Notes: generated by a model from the sequence alone, not told the origin. Counted from the first letter of the stretch, positions 8,263 to 15,880 are shown. The stretch: DNA of 23,000 nucleotides from Gemmatimonadales bacterium UBA7889 (GCA_002501085.1 DLRL01000080.1:3171-26170); one strand, 5' to 3'. Program-made: numbers and translations.

Positions 8263-8302
8263 CTCACCGATATTTGCTCCTAAGAGATTCTTGACCGGTG
8301 AG
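8263..8302. terminator. Weak inverted repeat between convergent genes
   Basis: CTCACCG (8263-8269) pairs with CGGTGAG (8296-8302) across a 26-nt loop, lying between the stops of the PQQ dehydrogenase gene and the SMP-30 gene. It has no clear U-tract on either strand and the loop is long, so a bidirectional terminator role is only a possibility. Confidence 0.2.
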
Positions 8303-8310
8303 CTTGGGCC

Positions 8311-9354
8311 TCAGAAGCCGACACCCTTAACATTCAAGCGAATTCGGAGAAGATGCATATCAGACGTGATGTAGAGCGTATAGCCGTCATCTCCAAAAGC
8401 ACAATTGGAAGTTCTTTGCGTTGTGTTCAAGGAACCCAGCAGTTCGCCATCTGGACTAATGATTAAGACACCGTTATCCGGTCCTGCGACATAAACGTTG
8501 CCCTGCTGATCAATCGCTAGACCATCCCCCCAAGATTGGTAGAAGGTACGACCATTGCTCAGATCTCCAGAAGAAGTGACATCGTAGGCCATAATGACTG
8601 CCGGAAACCCAGAGTTAGAGACGTAAAGCGTACCTTGATCTGGTGAAAAGGCGATGCCATTTGGACGAGGTAAATCAGAAATAACCTGAGTCAAAGAACC
8701 ACCAACCGTCAGCCGATAGACCCCATGTATATCTAGTTCTTTGGCTGGATCCTCAATGCCCTGTTCCAGTCCGTATGGTGGATCAGTGAAGTACAGGTCT
8801 CCGTTTACGTTCAGTGCCAGGTCATTGGGTGAGTTGAAGCGCTTGCCCTCGAATTCTCTAACGAGTGTTTCAAAGCTCGCTACGGGCGCATCCCACGAAG
8901 AGTCAAGCCGTGCAATACGACGATCACCGTGTTGTGCCAATAACAGCCCGCCTTCATGGTCCAAGAGCAGTCCATTAGAACCGCTTTCACCTCCTCTGGG
9001 TGTTTCGCCCGTGTACCCAGATGGCTGAAGCCATAAGGAAGCCGGCCCTCCTTCCCGCCAAAGGTAGATCGCATTGTTCGGAATATCCGAGTAGAGCACA
9101 CCCTCAAGCGTAGGAACCCACACAGGCCCTTCAGTCCATTCGTGGCCTGCGGCTAGCACTTCCATTTCTGCATCTGAAGACACAATCAGATCCAACCGAG
9201 AATCAATCCGCTCGATACTACCGATCGTGGGGAGTTGAGCTTCCACTATATCCCCCGCACAAATCATCATCGAAGCAACAGTTAACAGCGTGGCACACAA
9301 TCCGCTTATGCTGCAGAGTCTCAGAACCAGAGACGCAAAAGTCTTTAGCATCAT
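8311..9354 (-). CDS. Secreted SMP-30/gluconolactonase-like protein
   Basis: A 347-residue exported beta-propeller of the SMP-30/LRE family, whose enzymes are divalent-metal-dependent lactonases that open aldonolactones. The start at 9354 has GGAG (9363-9360) 5 nt upstream, and a hydrophobic signal ending near IVEAQ (residue 40) follows. Predicted metal ligands by motif match with SMP-30 are Glu75 (EWTEGPVW), Asn232 (RPNGIAFSPD) and Asp277 (WGDGLAIDQQGNVYVA). Substrate-site residues Asn177/Asp178 occur in NSPNDLALNVNGDLYFTDPP. All key residues are present, so it should be active. Its gene converges with the PQQ dehydrogenase gene (141 bp between stops), a sensible partner that would make lactones in the same compartment; that link is inference. 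It lies 86 bp downstream of the thioesterase gene on the same strand. Confidence 0.9.
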   Translation of the reverse strand: MMLKTFASLVLRLCSISGLCATLLTVASMMICAGDIVEAQLPTIGSIERIDSRLDLIVSSDAEMEVLAAGHEWTEGPVWVPTLEGVLYSDIPNNAIYLWREGGPASLWLQPSGYTGETPRGGESGSNGLLLDHEGGLLLAQHGDRRIARLDSSWDAPVASFETLVREFEGKRFNSPNDLALNVNGDLYFTDPPYGLEQGIEDPAKELDIHGVYRLTVGGSLTQVISDLPRPNGIAFSPDQGTLYVSNSGFPAVIMAYDVTSSGDLSNGRTFYQSWGDGLAIDQQGNVYVAGPDNGVLIISPDGELLGSLNTTQRTSNCAFGDDGYTLYITSDMHLLRIRLNVKGVGF

Positions 9355-9440
9355 GGAATCTCCGTGTGGGATCTTCTCGAGTCTACAGGCACGCTTACTT
9401 TGAACTATAAGTGATTGCCTACAGTATCTTAGCCTGTTGA

Positions 9441-9878
9441 TTACGGGGTATATCCTGGTACTTCGCGTAATGGCACCCTGCCCCTCACGAATATCCCACT
9501 CCCGCGCCCAACTTCATTACCCTGAGCATCATATACGACCGCCTCAGCAATAAGTTGAGATTTATTTTGATTGACTACTCTGCCAACTGACCTAAGCAGA
9601 CCCGATGAAACAGGTCTTGTGAGATAGGTTGTGAATGATGTTGTGAGCACGAATACCTCTTTTTCCAGTGCACTAGCAGCAAAAAACGCTGCGTCATCCA
9701 GCATTTTGAAGTAAACAGAGCCATGCACCGCTTCAGCCGAGTGAAATAGCTTTTCTGACACTTCAATCTCGACTATCGCCTCGGCGTCTGACACCTCAAT
9801 TCTTGGATCGTAAAAAGCATTGATAGGTGCGTTTAGATACATGTTCTCGAGAGCTTGAAAATGCGGGTCTCTAGTCAT
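9441..9878 (-). CDS. Hotdog-fold thioesterase, PaaI-like
   Basis: A 145-residue cytosolic protein with no signal peptide. The core HGSVYFKMLDDAAFFAASA (about residues 52-70) is the PaaI/4HBT hallmark: an HG turn followed by a helix with an acidic residue that activates water for acyl-CoA thioester hydrolysis. The next strands (FVLTTSFTTYLTRPVSSG, then SQLIAEAVVYDAQGNEVGRG) fit the hotdog sheet. Size is normal for the family. No strong Shine-Dalgarno precedes the ATG at 9878. The substrate is unknown; acyl-CoA of aromatic or fatty origin is the usual range. It is first in a possible two-gene transcript with the SMP-30 gene, although the two functions have no obvious link. Confidence 0.85.
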   Translation of the reverse strand: MTRDPHFQALENMYLNAPINAFYDPRIEVSDAEAIVEIEVSEKLFHSAEAVHGSVYFKMLDDAAFFAASALEKEVFVLTTSFTTYLTRPVSSGLLRSVGRVVNQNKSQLIAEAVVYDAQGNEVGRGSGIFVRGRVPLREVPGYTP

Positions 9879-9915
9879 CTCTGAAGTCTCAACACCTTAC
9901 ATAAGCGGGACTGAC

Positions 9916-9930
9916 AGGGGCTTCGCCCCT
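9916..9930. repeat. Short GC-rich hairpin in a divergent intergenic region
   Basis: AGGGGC (9916-9921) and GCCCCT (9925-9930) form a 6-bp stem with a 3-nt loop in the 242-bp gap between the thioesterase and PhzF genes. On the minus strand it would lie in the thioesterase leader, about 40 nt before its ATG. Nothing else in this gap was recognised apart from AT-rich sequence around 9970-10020. Confidence 0.3.
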
Positions 9931-10120
9931 CATGCTCGACTCTGGACTCGAACATCACCATCCTCAAGTTATCGCTAAATCTCAGTCACATCACTAAGCC
10001 ATCAATTTTTCCTTTTCCATTGGCGGTTGGGATAAGGAACAGACAGTTTGCGATGACCTGCGTACTTATTGCGACCCCATAAACAATCCCTCAAAACAGA
10101 GGAAGGGCACCTTAGGGCAT

Positions 10121-11059
10121 ATGGAACTTCCATTCCACACTCTTGATGTCTTTACGGATAGTACTTTTGGTGGCAATCCGCTCGGCCTATTTCCAAGCGC
10201 GACTCAGCTTCCGACTGGGCTCATGCAACGGATTGCGAGAGAGATGAACTTATCAGAGACGGTTTTTCTCGGGCCACCGGAGACTGCCGAAGGAACAGCG
10301 CGGGTACGTATTTTTACACCAAATGTGGAGGTCCCCTTTGCAGGACACCCCACGGTGGGCACGGCAGTATTCCTCGCACATCAACTACTCGCTAGACAGC
10401 CAGCAGTCAGTAAAAAAAACACTACAGAACTTACTATCATCCTTGAAGAAAATGTTGGAGCAGTTCCTGTCGACGTGCAAATTGAGGGCGGGGAGCCTGT
10501 GTTTGGGCGCTTCACAACCGCGATGCTGCCTGAGCACCGTGAGTCACCTCACTCCTGCCAAGATCTGGCTCGTATGGTCGGTCTCAGCCCTGAGGATGTC
10601 TGCCCAGATGGGCTTTACCCAGAAATGGTCTCGTGTGGTCTAGCGTATCATGTAGTTCCCGTCCGAACGATCGCAGCAGTACGTAAGGCCTCACTCGATA
10701 TGGCGCTCTGGAAAACAATGCTCGCAGACAGTTGGGCTCACCACGTATACCTCGTTTGCATGGAGGCTGAAGGTGACGAGGCTGACATCCGGGTCCGCAT
10801 GTTTGCTCCTGGGTCGGGTGTCGCAGAAGACCCAGCGACTGGCTCTGCAGCAGCAGCGCTCGGGGGCTACCTATCGAAGTTGGATGCCTCTGAAGATGGC
10901 TCACTGTCCTGGACTGTCGAACAGGGCATCGAGATGGATCGCCCAAGCCTCATCTACGTCGAGGCAGACAGGTCGTATGGTACTACATCCGCCGTACGTG
11001 TTGGAGGCAGAGCCATCTTGGTGAGCTCTGGAACCATGCGGGTCGCCTACGATGAGTGA
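10121..11059 (+). CDS. PhzF-family isomerase/epimerase-like protein
   Basis: A 312-residue cytosolic protein of the PhzF/diaminopimelate-epimerase-like fold, made of two similar halves. N-terminal marks are FHTLDVFTDSTFGGNPLGLF and NLSETVFL, where Glu46 matches the catalytic glutamate of PhzF. PFAGHPTVGTAVFLA supplies the first substrate loop. The second half carries VRMFAPGSG and EDPATGSAAAALGGYL (Asp237-Ala243), the conserved loop facing the first. Length is typical. In phenazine producers PhzF isomerises dihydro-hydroxyanthranilate, but most genomic homologues stand outside phenazine clusters and have unknown substrates. No other phenazine gene is present here, so a phenazine role is not supported. 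It lies 133 bp before the deacetylase gene on the same strand. Confidence 0.92.
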   Translation: MELPFHTLDVFTDSTFGGNPLGLFPSATQLPTGLMQRIAREMNLSETVFLGPPETAEGTARVRIFTPNVEVPFAGHPTVGTAVFLAHQLLARQPAVSKKNTTELTIILEENVGAVPVDVQIEGGEPVFGRFTTAMLPEHRESPHSCQDLARMVGLSPEDVCPDGLYPEMVSCGLAYHVVPVRTIAAVRKASLDMALWKTMLADSWAHHVYLVCMEAEGDEADIRVRMFAPGSGVAEDPATGSAAAALGGYLSKLDASEDGSLSWTVEQGIEMDRPSLIYVEADRSYGTTSAVRVGGRAILVSSGTMRVAYDE

Positions 11060-11192
11060 TATTGTCCGAAGCAGCGCTCAATAATTTGCAGAGCCTGGCA
11101 TAAGTGAAGAACCGTTGAAGAAAGCATCAGAGAGCTTCTGGCCTCAAATCACTAAGCCATGTAGGCTGAGTCATTCTCTAATGGAGCATCCG

Positions 11193-12161
11193 ATGACCCG
11201 CATCTTGATCGTTGCCACAACTTCATTTCTGCTCTTTGCATGCCAGGAACCGTCTCGGTCAAATGAACAAACTGGAACACCTCCCTGGGACTGGGCTGAA
11301 TTCGAAGTTCGTGACGCAGTCAATCAAGTTAGAGCCGGTCGTGACCTCACCCCTGAGAGTTGGCCCGGCGAAGCCCGAGTAGCCGTCCTCTTCTCTTTCG
11401 ACGTAGACAACGAGACGGTTCAGGGCCTCCGGGATGGCAGCGTTAGCGTCGGCCCACTTTCTCAGGGAGAGTACGGATCGCGGGTCGCTCTTCCGCGCGT
11501 CGTTGAACTCATGAACGAAGAGGGTATTCCTTCCACTTTTTTCTTTCCTGCATGGAGCCTGAAGCTTGCACCCTCACAGGCTACCTTGATTCAAGCTTCA
11601 GGAATTCACGAGATCGCGGTTCATGGTTGGATACACGAACGAAACTCTGAACTCGACGCTGCGACCGAGGAACGACTGTTAGTCGCAGCAGTAGACGCAA
11701 TGACAGAGCTGACTGGAGATCGACCCGTAGGATATCGAGCACCCTCCTGGAATTTCAGCCCTAACACACTCGACATAGTCCGAAGACTAGGCTTTCTGTA
11801 CGAAAGCTCTCTTATGGCGGATGACCGTCCGTACGAACTCCTATATAACGGTGAGCCGACGAACCTTGTGGAGTTGCCCGTTGAATGGATCCTAGACGAC
11901 GCACCGCTCTTCAACCCCCGAGGAGACTCCTACAGCTCCCCAAGGGAAGTAATGCAAGTCTGGATCGATGAATTTGATAGGGCGTGGGAAGAGGGGACTA
12001 TGTTCCTGCTCACAATGCATCCACATATAACTGGGCATCGCTCACGGATTGTAGCCCTAGAGGGGCTAATCGAGCATATCAAAACACGGGGTGATGTCTG
12101 GTTTGCCACACATGAGGAGACAGCACGCTACGTACGAACCCAAGCGGGGATGAATGAATAA
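11193..12161 (+). CDS. Polysaccharide-deacetylase-family lipoprotein
   Basis: A 322-residue protein. The ATG at 11193 is chosen over upstream in-frame TTG 11115 and ATG 11181 because GGAG (11183-11186) sits 6 nt before it and a lipoprotein signal follows at once (MTRILIVATTSFLLFAC, lipidated Cys17). The NodB-type domain covers about residues 60-310. AVLFSFDVDNET holds Asp70 and Asp72, and HGWIH gives the His144-x3-His148 metal pair. GYRAPSWNFS is the substrate-groove motif, and TMHPHITGH near the end supplies the late His. These enzymes hydrolyse N-acetyl groups, or in the PuuE-like branch act on cyclic amides, using a divalent metal. The FDVDNET context resembles the H. pylori PgdA/PuuE-type branch rather than classical chitin deacetylases. 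Placement in the envelope would suit peptidoglycan or an external amino sugar; the substrate is not proven. Confidence 0.9.
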   Translation: MTRILIVATTSFLLFACQEPSRSNEQTGTPPWDWAEFEVRDAVNQVRAGRDLTPESWPGEARVAVLFSFDVDNETVQGLRDGSVSVGPLSQGEYGSRVALPRVVELMNEEGIPSTFFFPAWSLKLAPSQATLIQASGIHEIAVHGWIHERNSELDAATEERLLVAAVDAMTELTGDRPVGYRAPSWNFSPNTLDIVRRLGFLYESSLMADDRPYELLYNGEPTNLVELPVEWILDDAPLFNPRGDSYSSPREVMQVWIDEFDRAWEEGTMFLLTMHPHITGHRSRIVALEGLIEHIKTRGDVWFATHEETARYVRTQAGMNE

Positions 12162-12307
12162 GGGAGGAACTATTCAGTCTGAATCAAAAGCCTATAGGCT
12201 CGCATAATCCGATAGCACTTAGGTAGCGTGCATTATCTTCAGGAATCTTCACGTTGGAATGAGGTTGCCCACAAGATGCTGACACTTACAAAAGTTTGAG
12301 TTGATTC

Positions 12308-12556
12308 ATGCCAATTTACGACTATCTCTGCCGCGAGTGCGGACACGAATTCGAGGGTTTAGTTCGAAAAGAACTAGAGATACCCGACTGCCCATCATGT
12401 AATGGAAGCGATCTGGAGCAGCTGCTTTCTATGCCGAGTGTCCACTCTGAAGCCAGGAAAGAACGCAGTATGAGGGCTGCCCGAACGCGTGACAAAGTCC
12501 AGGCCAAAGAGAGAGAATACACCCAACGGCAGTACGAATTAAACCACGATGACTGA
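12308..12556 (+). CDS. FmdB-family zinc-ribbon protein
   Basis: An 82-residue cytosolic protein starting MPIYDYLCRECGHEFE, the hallmark of FmdB-type putative regulatory proteins. Two Cys pairs, Cys8/Cys11 and Cys28/Cys31, form a zinc ribbon. The C-terminal half is charged and probably helical (KERSMRAARTRDKVQAKERE), with no second domain. Members are widespread; some were linked to formamidase/amidase operon control, but most have no established job. The Shine-Dalgarno is weak. It sits 81 bp before the cupin gene and 146 bp after the deacetylase gene. The upstream gap holds only a 12-bp palindrome, AGCCTATAGGCT (12189-12200). Confidence 0.9.
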   Translation: MPIYDYLCRECGHEFEGLVRKELEIPDCPSCNGSDLEQLLSMPSVHSEARKERSMRAARTRDKVQAKEREYTQRQYELNHDD

Positions 12557-12637
12557 GCTGCACGTCAGAATGGACTAAACTGAATGTCTGATGACAAAAC
12601 TTAATCTTGGGGCGGAAGTATTTGAGGTCACGATTCC

Positions 12638-13093
12638 ATGACATGTAATAAGGCGATGTCCGAAAAACTACGAGAGACCGCGGAAGACGGTGGTGGAATT
12701 CTCTGCGTCCGACGCCCAGAAACTGATCGTGGCTGGAATGGCATCCGCTACAAGACCGGGATTTCAGCAAACAATGTTGGATCCAGTCGGTTATCCATGA
12801 ACGTGGCGATAGTACCTCCGGGCGCAGTCGCATACGCACACAGCCACATCAATTTCGAAGTTATGCTGTACATCCTTGAGGGCCAGGTGCGCCACGAATA
12901 CGGGATGGGCCTAGAGAAAGCGATGGACAATACGGCCGGAGACTTCATTTTCATCAAACCAGGTGTGCCGCACGAAGTGATCAACCTAAGTGACACCGAT
13001 CCAGTGGTCGCCGTAGTCGCGCGATCCGACGCATCAGAGTGGGAAAATATTGTGGACTACCCATCTAAACGGAGACCCGCTCAACAGGGATGA
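12638..13093 (+). CDS. Small single-domain cupin
   Basis: A 151-residue cytosolic protein with one cupin barrel. The metal-site motif is intact: His68, His70 and Glu74 in HSHINFEVMLYILEGQVRHE, and His112 in KPGVPHEVIN. GAVAYAH and AGDFIFIKPG frame the two conserved turns. Single-domain cupins range from small dioxygenases and isomerases to ligand-binding regulators, so no function can be assigned. Start at ATG 12638 has GAGG (12624-12627) 10 nt upstream; ATG 12656 is an alternative with AAGG too close. It is the second gene of the same-strand block of cytosolic proteins and 66 bp before the MOSC gene. Confidence 0.87.
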   Translation: MTCNKAMSEKLRETAEDGGGILCVRRPETDRGWNGIRYKTGISANNVGSSRLSMNVAIVPPGAVAYAHSHINFEVMLYILEGQVRHEYGMGLEKAMDNTAGDFIFIKPGVPHEVINLSDTDPVVAVVARSDASEWENIVDYPSKRRPAQQG

Positions 13094-13159
13094 ACTGCCG
13101 AGTGCCCCGAAACTCCATCCAAAATGCCGGGGAAAAATATTCATTCAACAGGAGGCATA

Positions 13160-13612
13160 ATGAACGGTAGGGTAGAAGCGATCTGGAAGAAAAGATCCCA
13201 TCGAGGGGTCATGGATCCAGTCGAGCAGGTTAATGCAGTAGCGGATAGAGGGCTCGAAGGTGACGCTAATTTCGGTGCAACCAGACAAGTCACGGTGATC
13301 GAGAAAGAAATATTTGACAAGATTAAAGAGATGCTCCCCGAATCCGAACCTGGAATGCGAAGAGCAAATATTATGGTGAGCGGCATTCAGCTAAAGAATA
13401 TGAAGAATCATATACTGATAGTTGGTGAAGCTCATATTCTCCTCAGGGGTGAAACTCGTCCGTGTGAGTTAATGGATGAGCAGTGTCAGGGGCTACTTGA
13501 TGCGCTAGATCCTGACTGGCATGGAGGGGCTCACGGAGGCTTCCTCAAAGGAGGTTCTATCCGGGTCGGTGACGTGGCGACCATCAAACTCCCGTCTCCG
13601 CTTCCATCTTAG
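13160..13612 (+). CDS. Stand-alone MOSC-domain protein
   Basis: About 150 residues starting at the ATG at 13160, favoured over an in-frame ATG at 13124 by GGAGG (13151-13155) 4 nt upstream. MOSC marks are an N-terminal NGRVEAIW strand, the DRGLEGDANFG loop and TVIEKEIFD. The conserved Cys102 sits in ETRPCELMDEQ, and the chain ends with GGAHGGFLKGGSIRVGD. MOSC domains bind or transfer sulfur bound to Cys in molybdenum-cofactor sulfuration (MoCo sulfurase C-terminal domain) and in YiiM-type N-hydroxylated-base detoxification. This short single-domain form lacks the beta-barrel and other domains of those proteins, so its partner is unknown. No molybdenum enzyme is encoded in the window. Confidence 0.88.
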   Translation: MNGRVEAIWKKRSHRGVMDPVEQVNAVADRGLEGDANFGATRQVTVIEKEIFDKIKEMLPESEPGMRRANIMVSGIQLKNMKNHILIVGEAHILLRGETRPCELMDEQCQGLLDALDPDWHGGAHGGFLKGGSIRVGDVATIKLPSPLPS

Positions 13613-13658
13613 GCAACCCTGGGCTTATGTGGTCGTCTGCTTGGTTTGAAAGCGACGG

Positions 13659-14360
13659 ATGAACACATCTGCATTCAACAAGCTTCAGACAAGCGTCACA
13701 ACGTGCCAGCGCTGTCCGAGACTCGTTAAGTGGCGGGAGCAGGTAGCCCGAGAGAAACGCGCAGCGTTTCGTGAGCATGACTATTGGGGCAAACCTGTTC
13801 CATCATTCGGTGACCCAAATGGACGCATCTTAGTTGTAGGACTTGCTCCTGCTGCACATGGGGCAAACCGCACCGGCAGGATGTTTACAGGAGATCGTTC
13901 GGGTAATTGGCTTTACCGTGCACTCCACAAGGCTGGCTTTGCGAACCAGCCACATTCAATCTCAAGGGGTGATGGACTCGAACTGAAGGACGTTCTAATT
14001 ACTGCTGCAGTTCGCTGTGCACCACCCGCCAACAAACCTCATCCCAGCGAGCGAGATACGTGCCGCCGCTGGATGGAGCGAGAGTTTGATCTCCTCCATT
14101 CCGTGCGTGTGGTCGTCACTCTAGGCAGCTTTGCATACCTACAAACACTCCGGATTCTTGGTGACCGTGGTAATTCAGTGCCTCGTCCACGTCCCCCGTT
14201 TAGCCACGGAGCCGAAGCATCAATCGGCAGCCTGATAGTGCTCGCCTCATATCATCCGAGTCAGCAAAATACGTTTACCGGTAAGCTTACAGAGGACATG
14301 TTCGACCACATCTGGTCACGCGCGAAACAACTCGTCGAAGAAGATACTTTACCATTTTGA
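13659..14360 (+). CDS. Uracil-DNA glycosylase, family 5 (UDGb-type), Fe-S
   Basis: A 233-residue base-excision-repair enzyme that removes uracil, and in this family also other deaminated bases, from DNA. Four Cys for a 4Fe-4S cluster are visible: Cys16 and Cys19 (TCQRCPRLVKW), Cys120 (AVRCAPPANKP) and Cys135 (DTCRRW). Motif A is GLAPAAHGANRTGRMFTGD (from Gly61), with Ala-rich APAAHG in place of the acidic/Asn residues of families 1 and 4, which is typical of family 5. Motif B is HPSQQNTFTGKL (His199). YWGKPVPSFGDP is another family signature. No signal peptide. The Shine-Dalgarno is weak. It is the last gene of the cytosolic block and lies 63 bp before the Tat-exported asparaginase-type gene. 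Confidence 0.93.
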   Translation: MNTSAFNKLQTSVTTCQRCPRLVKWREQVAREKRAAFREHDYWGKPVPSFGDPNGRILVVGLAPAAHGANRTGRMFTGDRSGNWLYRALHKAGFANQPHSISRGDGLELKDVLITAAVRCAPPANKPHPSERDTCRRWMEREFDLLHSVRVVVTLGSFAYLQTLRILGDRGNSVPRPRPPFSHGAEASIGSLIVLASYHPSQQNTFTGKLTEDMFDHIWSRAKQLVEEDTLPF

Positions 14361-14423
14361 CTCAGTTCACAGGCAGTCAATACCAGAATAGCGATCAATC
14401 ACGACTACAAGCTGAAGGAACTC

Positions 14424-15647
14424 ATGCATAGACGAGACTTTGTGAAAACAACGGTACAGGGAATTGCAGTAGCGACGACACCAATGGTCGTGAATGCTCA
14501 ACCTGCGGTGTTGGACAACGAAAAGCATGCTCCCCCAGCCGTTCACACACGCCGTGCCCGCCCACTGTGCATCGCCGACGTAAGCAGTATCCGATTTACT
14601 AACGGTGGCTCAGAAAGCGCTATAACGAGAGCATTCCGGGGAATTAGTTCCGGAGAAGACGTTCTTGATGCGATCGTTGCAGGAGTGAATATCCCGGAAC
14701 TCGATCCTGAAGAGCGTGGAATAGGGTACGGTGGGCTTCCTAATGCCGACGGGATAGTCCAGCTAGACTCCTGCCTTATGCACGGTCCCAAGAAGTGGGC
14801 TGGGGGGGTAGCAGGTATTGAAGGTGTCAAAACACCATCACTTATCGCGAAAGCAGTAGCTGAACTGACTGATCACCACTTGATCGTCGGCCAGGGTGCT
14901 CAAGACTTTGCCCGCGCCCTTGGATTCGAGATCCATGAAGATCTCAATACTGGGGAATCCCGGGCTCTTTGGCTTGAGTGGCGACGTCGAGTTGACCCCA
15001 GCCATTGGCTTGACCCCGAGGATCGAGTCCGAAGAGGTCGGTTCCCAGAACAGAATGGAGATAAAGCAAATCCTAATGCTTCTTATGACACCAGGCTCAA
15101 AAATTTCTACAGTGCTTCACTTGATGCAGGTCTATCAATGGTCGACGACAATCTTATCCCAGAGCACTCTTTTTGGGGGACGACGAGCCTTGAGGGTCTC
15201 TCAGCAGACGGAGACATATGCGGAGTAACAACAACAAGTGGCCTGTCCTGGAAAATTCCTGGGCGTGCAGGAGATTCACCGATCCTGGGAGCAGGTCAGT
15301 ATGTGGACAATGAGGTAGGAGCTTGCGGCTCAACGGGCCGAGGAGAGGCTAACCTTTACAACTGTGCCTCATTCCTAATCGTGGAATTCATGCGGCAAGG
15401 GATGTCTCCAAAGGATGCTGGAATGGCCGCGCTTGCCCGTGTAAGAGACAACACAATCGAGGAACGTTTACTCAATACTCGGGATTTGCCGAATTTCGAC
15501 CTCCGGTTTTTCATTCTGAATAAGCAAGGCGACTATGCAGGTGTAGCGATGTATGGCAGTTCAGAATCAATGTTCGCAGTCTGTGACGAGAACGGAGCAA
15601 GAGAAGAGCCTCTTGAAGGCTTACTGGAAGGACCGCCTAGAGGTTGA
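14424..15647 (+). CDS. Tat-exported N4-(beta-N-acetylglucosaminyl)-L-asparaginase family hydrolase
   Basis: A 407-residue Ntn hydrolase of the asparaginase-2/glycosylasparaginase family (T2). Enzymes of this family self-cleave before a Thr to form two subunits, then hydrolyse the amide of Asn-linked GlcNAc or isoaspartyl/Asn substrates. The N terminus HRRDFVKTTVQGIAVATTPM is a twin-arginine signal, so it should be exported folded. Family landmarks are GIGYGGLPNADGIVQLDSC, then the nucleophile Thr253 in WGTTSLEG by alignment with the HDT-I-G context of human AGA. VTTTSGLSWKIPGRAGDSPI, GAGQYVDNEVGACGSTGRGE and a C-terminal barrel follow. Length is normal. An AAGGA Shine-Dalgarno precedes the ATG. 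Glyco-asparagine breakdown outside the cytoplasm would fit the secreted peptidase and deacetylase in this window. Glycosylasparaginase versus isoaspartyl peptidase is not settled by sequence alone. Confidence 0.9.
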   Translation: MHRRDFVKTTVQGIAVATTPMVVNAQPAVLDNEKHAPPAVHTRRARPLCIADVSSIRFTNGGSESAITRAFRGISSGEDVLDAIVAGVNIPELDPEERGIGYGGLPNADGIVQLDSCLMHGPKKWAGGVAGIEGVKTPSLIAKAVAELTDHHLIVGQGAQDFARALGFEIHEDLNTGESRALWLEWRRRVDPSHWLDPEDRVRRGRFPEQNGDKANPNASYDTRLKNFYSASLDAGLSMVDDNLIPEHSFWGTTSLEGLSADGDICGVTTTSGLSWKIPGRAGDSPILGAGQYVDNEVGACGSTGRGEANLYNCASFLIVEFMRQGMSPKDAGMAALARVRDNTIEERLLNTRDLPNFDLRFFILNKQGDYAGVAMYGSSESMFAVCDENGAREEPLEGLLEGPPRG

Positions 15648-15673
15648 ATATTATCTGTGGTGAACTTGAAGAA

Positions 15674-15703
15674 GCGGCCTGTACCTCTAGAGGTACAGGC
15701 CGC
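15674..15703. terminator. Perfect 30-bp palindrome between convergent genes
   Basis: The 15-base arm GCGGCCTGTACCTCT (15674-15688) is followed immediately by its exact reverse complement (15689-15703), with no spacer. It lies 26 nt after the stop of the asparaginase-family gene and 27 nt beyond the stop of the minus-strand small gene. A bidirectional terminator is the simplest reading. The minus-strand transcript has the more U-rich tail (UUCUUCAAGUUC) and the plus strand has little. As a transcript it would form a stem with a tight loop; as DNA it could form a cruciform or bind a dimeric protein. Confidence 0.7.
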
Positions 15704-15730
15704 CAATCCCTGGGTTCTTGCCCGCTAACC

Positions 15731-15880
15731 TTAGGGCAAAAGCATCATCGCTATAATCCAGACCACAAAGAGCCCGAACCCCAATGAGAGCACATATTTA
15801 ATCAGGGTCAAATCAAGGGCGATTTCATCTTCAAGCATCGGATCCCCGATGTCAGGTACATCCAGATCCACTGTAGACAC
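15731..15880 (-). CDS. Small single-pass membrane protein, unknown family
   Basis: A 49-residue product from GTG at 15880, chosen because AGGAG (15893-15889) lies 8 nt upstream. An ATG at 15931 in the same frame would add 17 very basic residues (ACRKKYRRHW) but has no such site. The sequence is an acidic N-terminal tail (VDLDVPDIGDPMLEDEIALD) followed by one hydrophobic helix (YVLSLGFGLFVVWIIAMMLL) ending two residues before the stop. It could be a tail-anchored or N-out single-pass protein, perhaps a small subunit or regulator of a membrane complex. I recognise no family. Coding status rests on the SD, the clean helix and its own flanking palindromic terminator. Confidence 0.6.
   Translation of the reverse strand: MSTVDLDVPDIGDPMLEDEIALDLTLIKYVLSLGFGLFVVWIIAMMLLP

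Noticed and set aside
9901..9965. tRNA-like string on the minus strand (GTTCGAGTCC) next to a GC-rich hairpin.
   Set aside because: The bases flanking the supposed T-loop do not pair, and no acceptor or anticodon stem could be drawn.
10121..11059. Phenazine biosynthesis suggested by the PhzF-family gene.
   Set aside because: No other phenazine gene is nearby, and most PhzF homologues are unrelated to phenazines.
12170..12200. ATTCAG/CTGAAT (12170-12182) and AGCCTATAGGCT (12189-12200) palindromes after the deacetylase gene.
   Set aside because: Too short, with no U-tract; such palindromes are expected by chance at this length of sequence.
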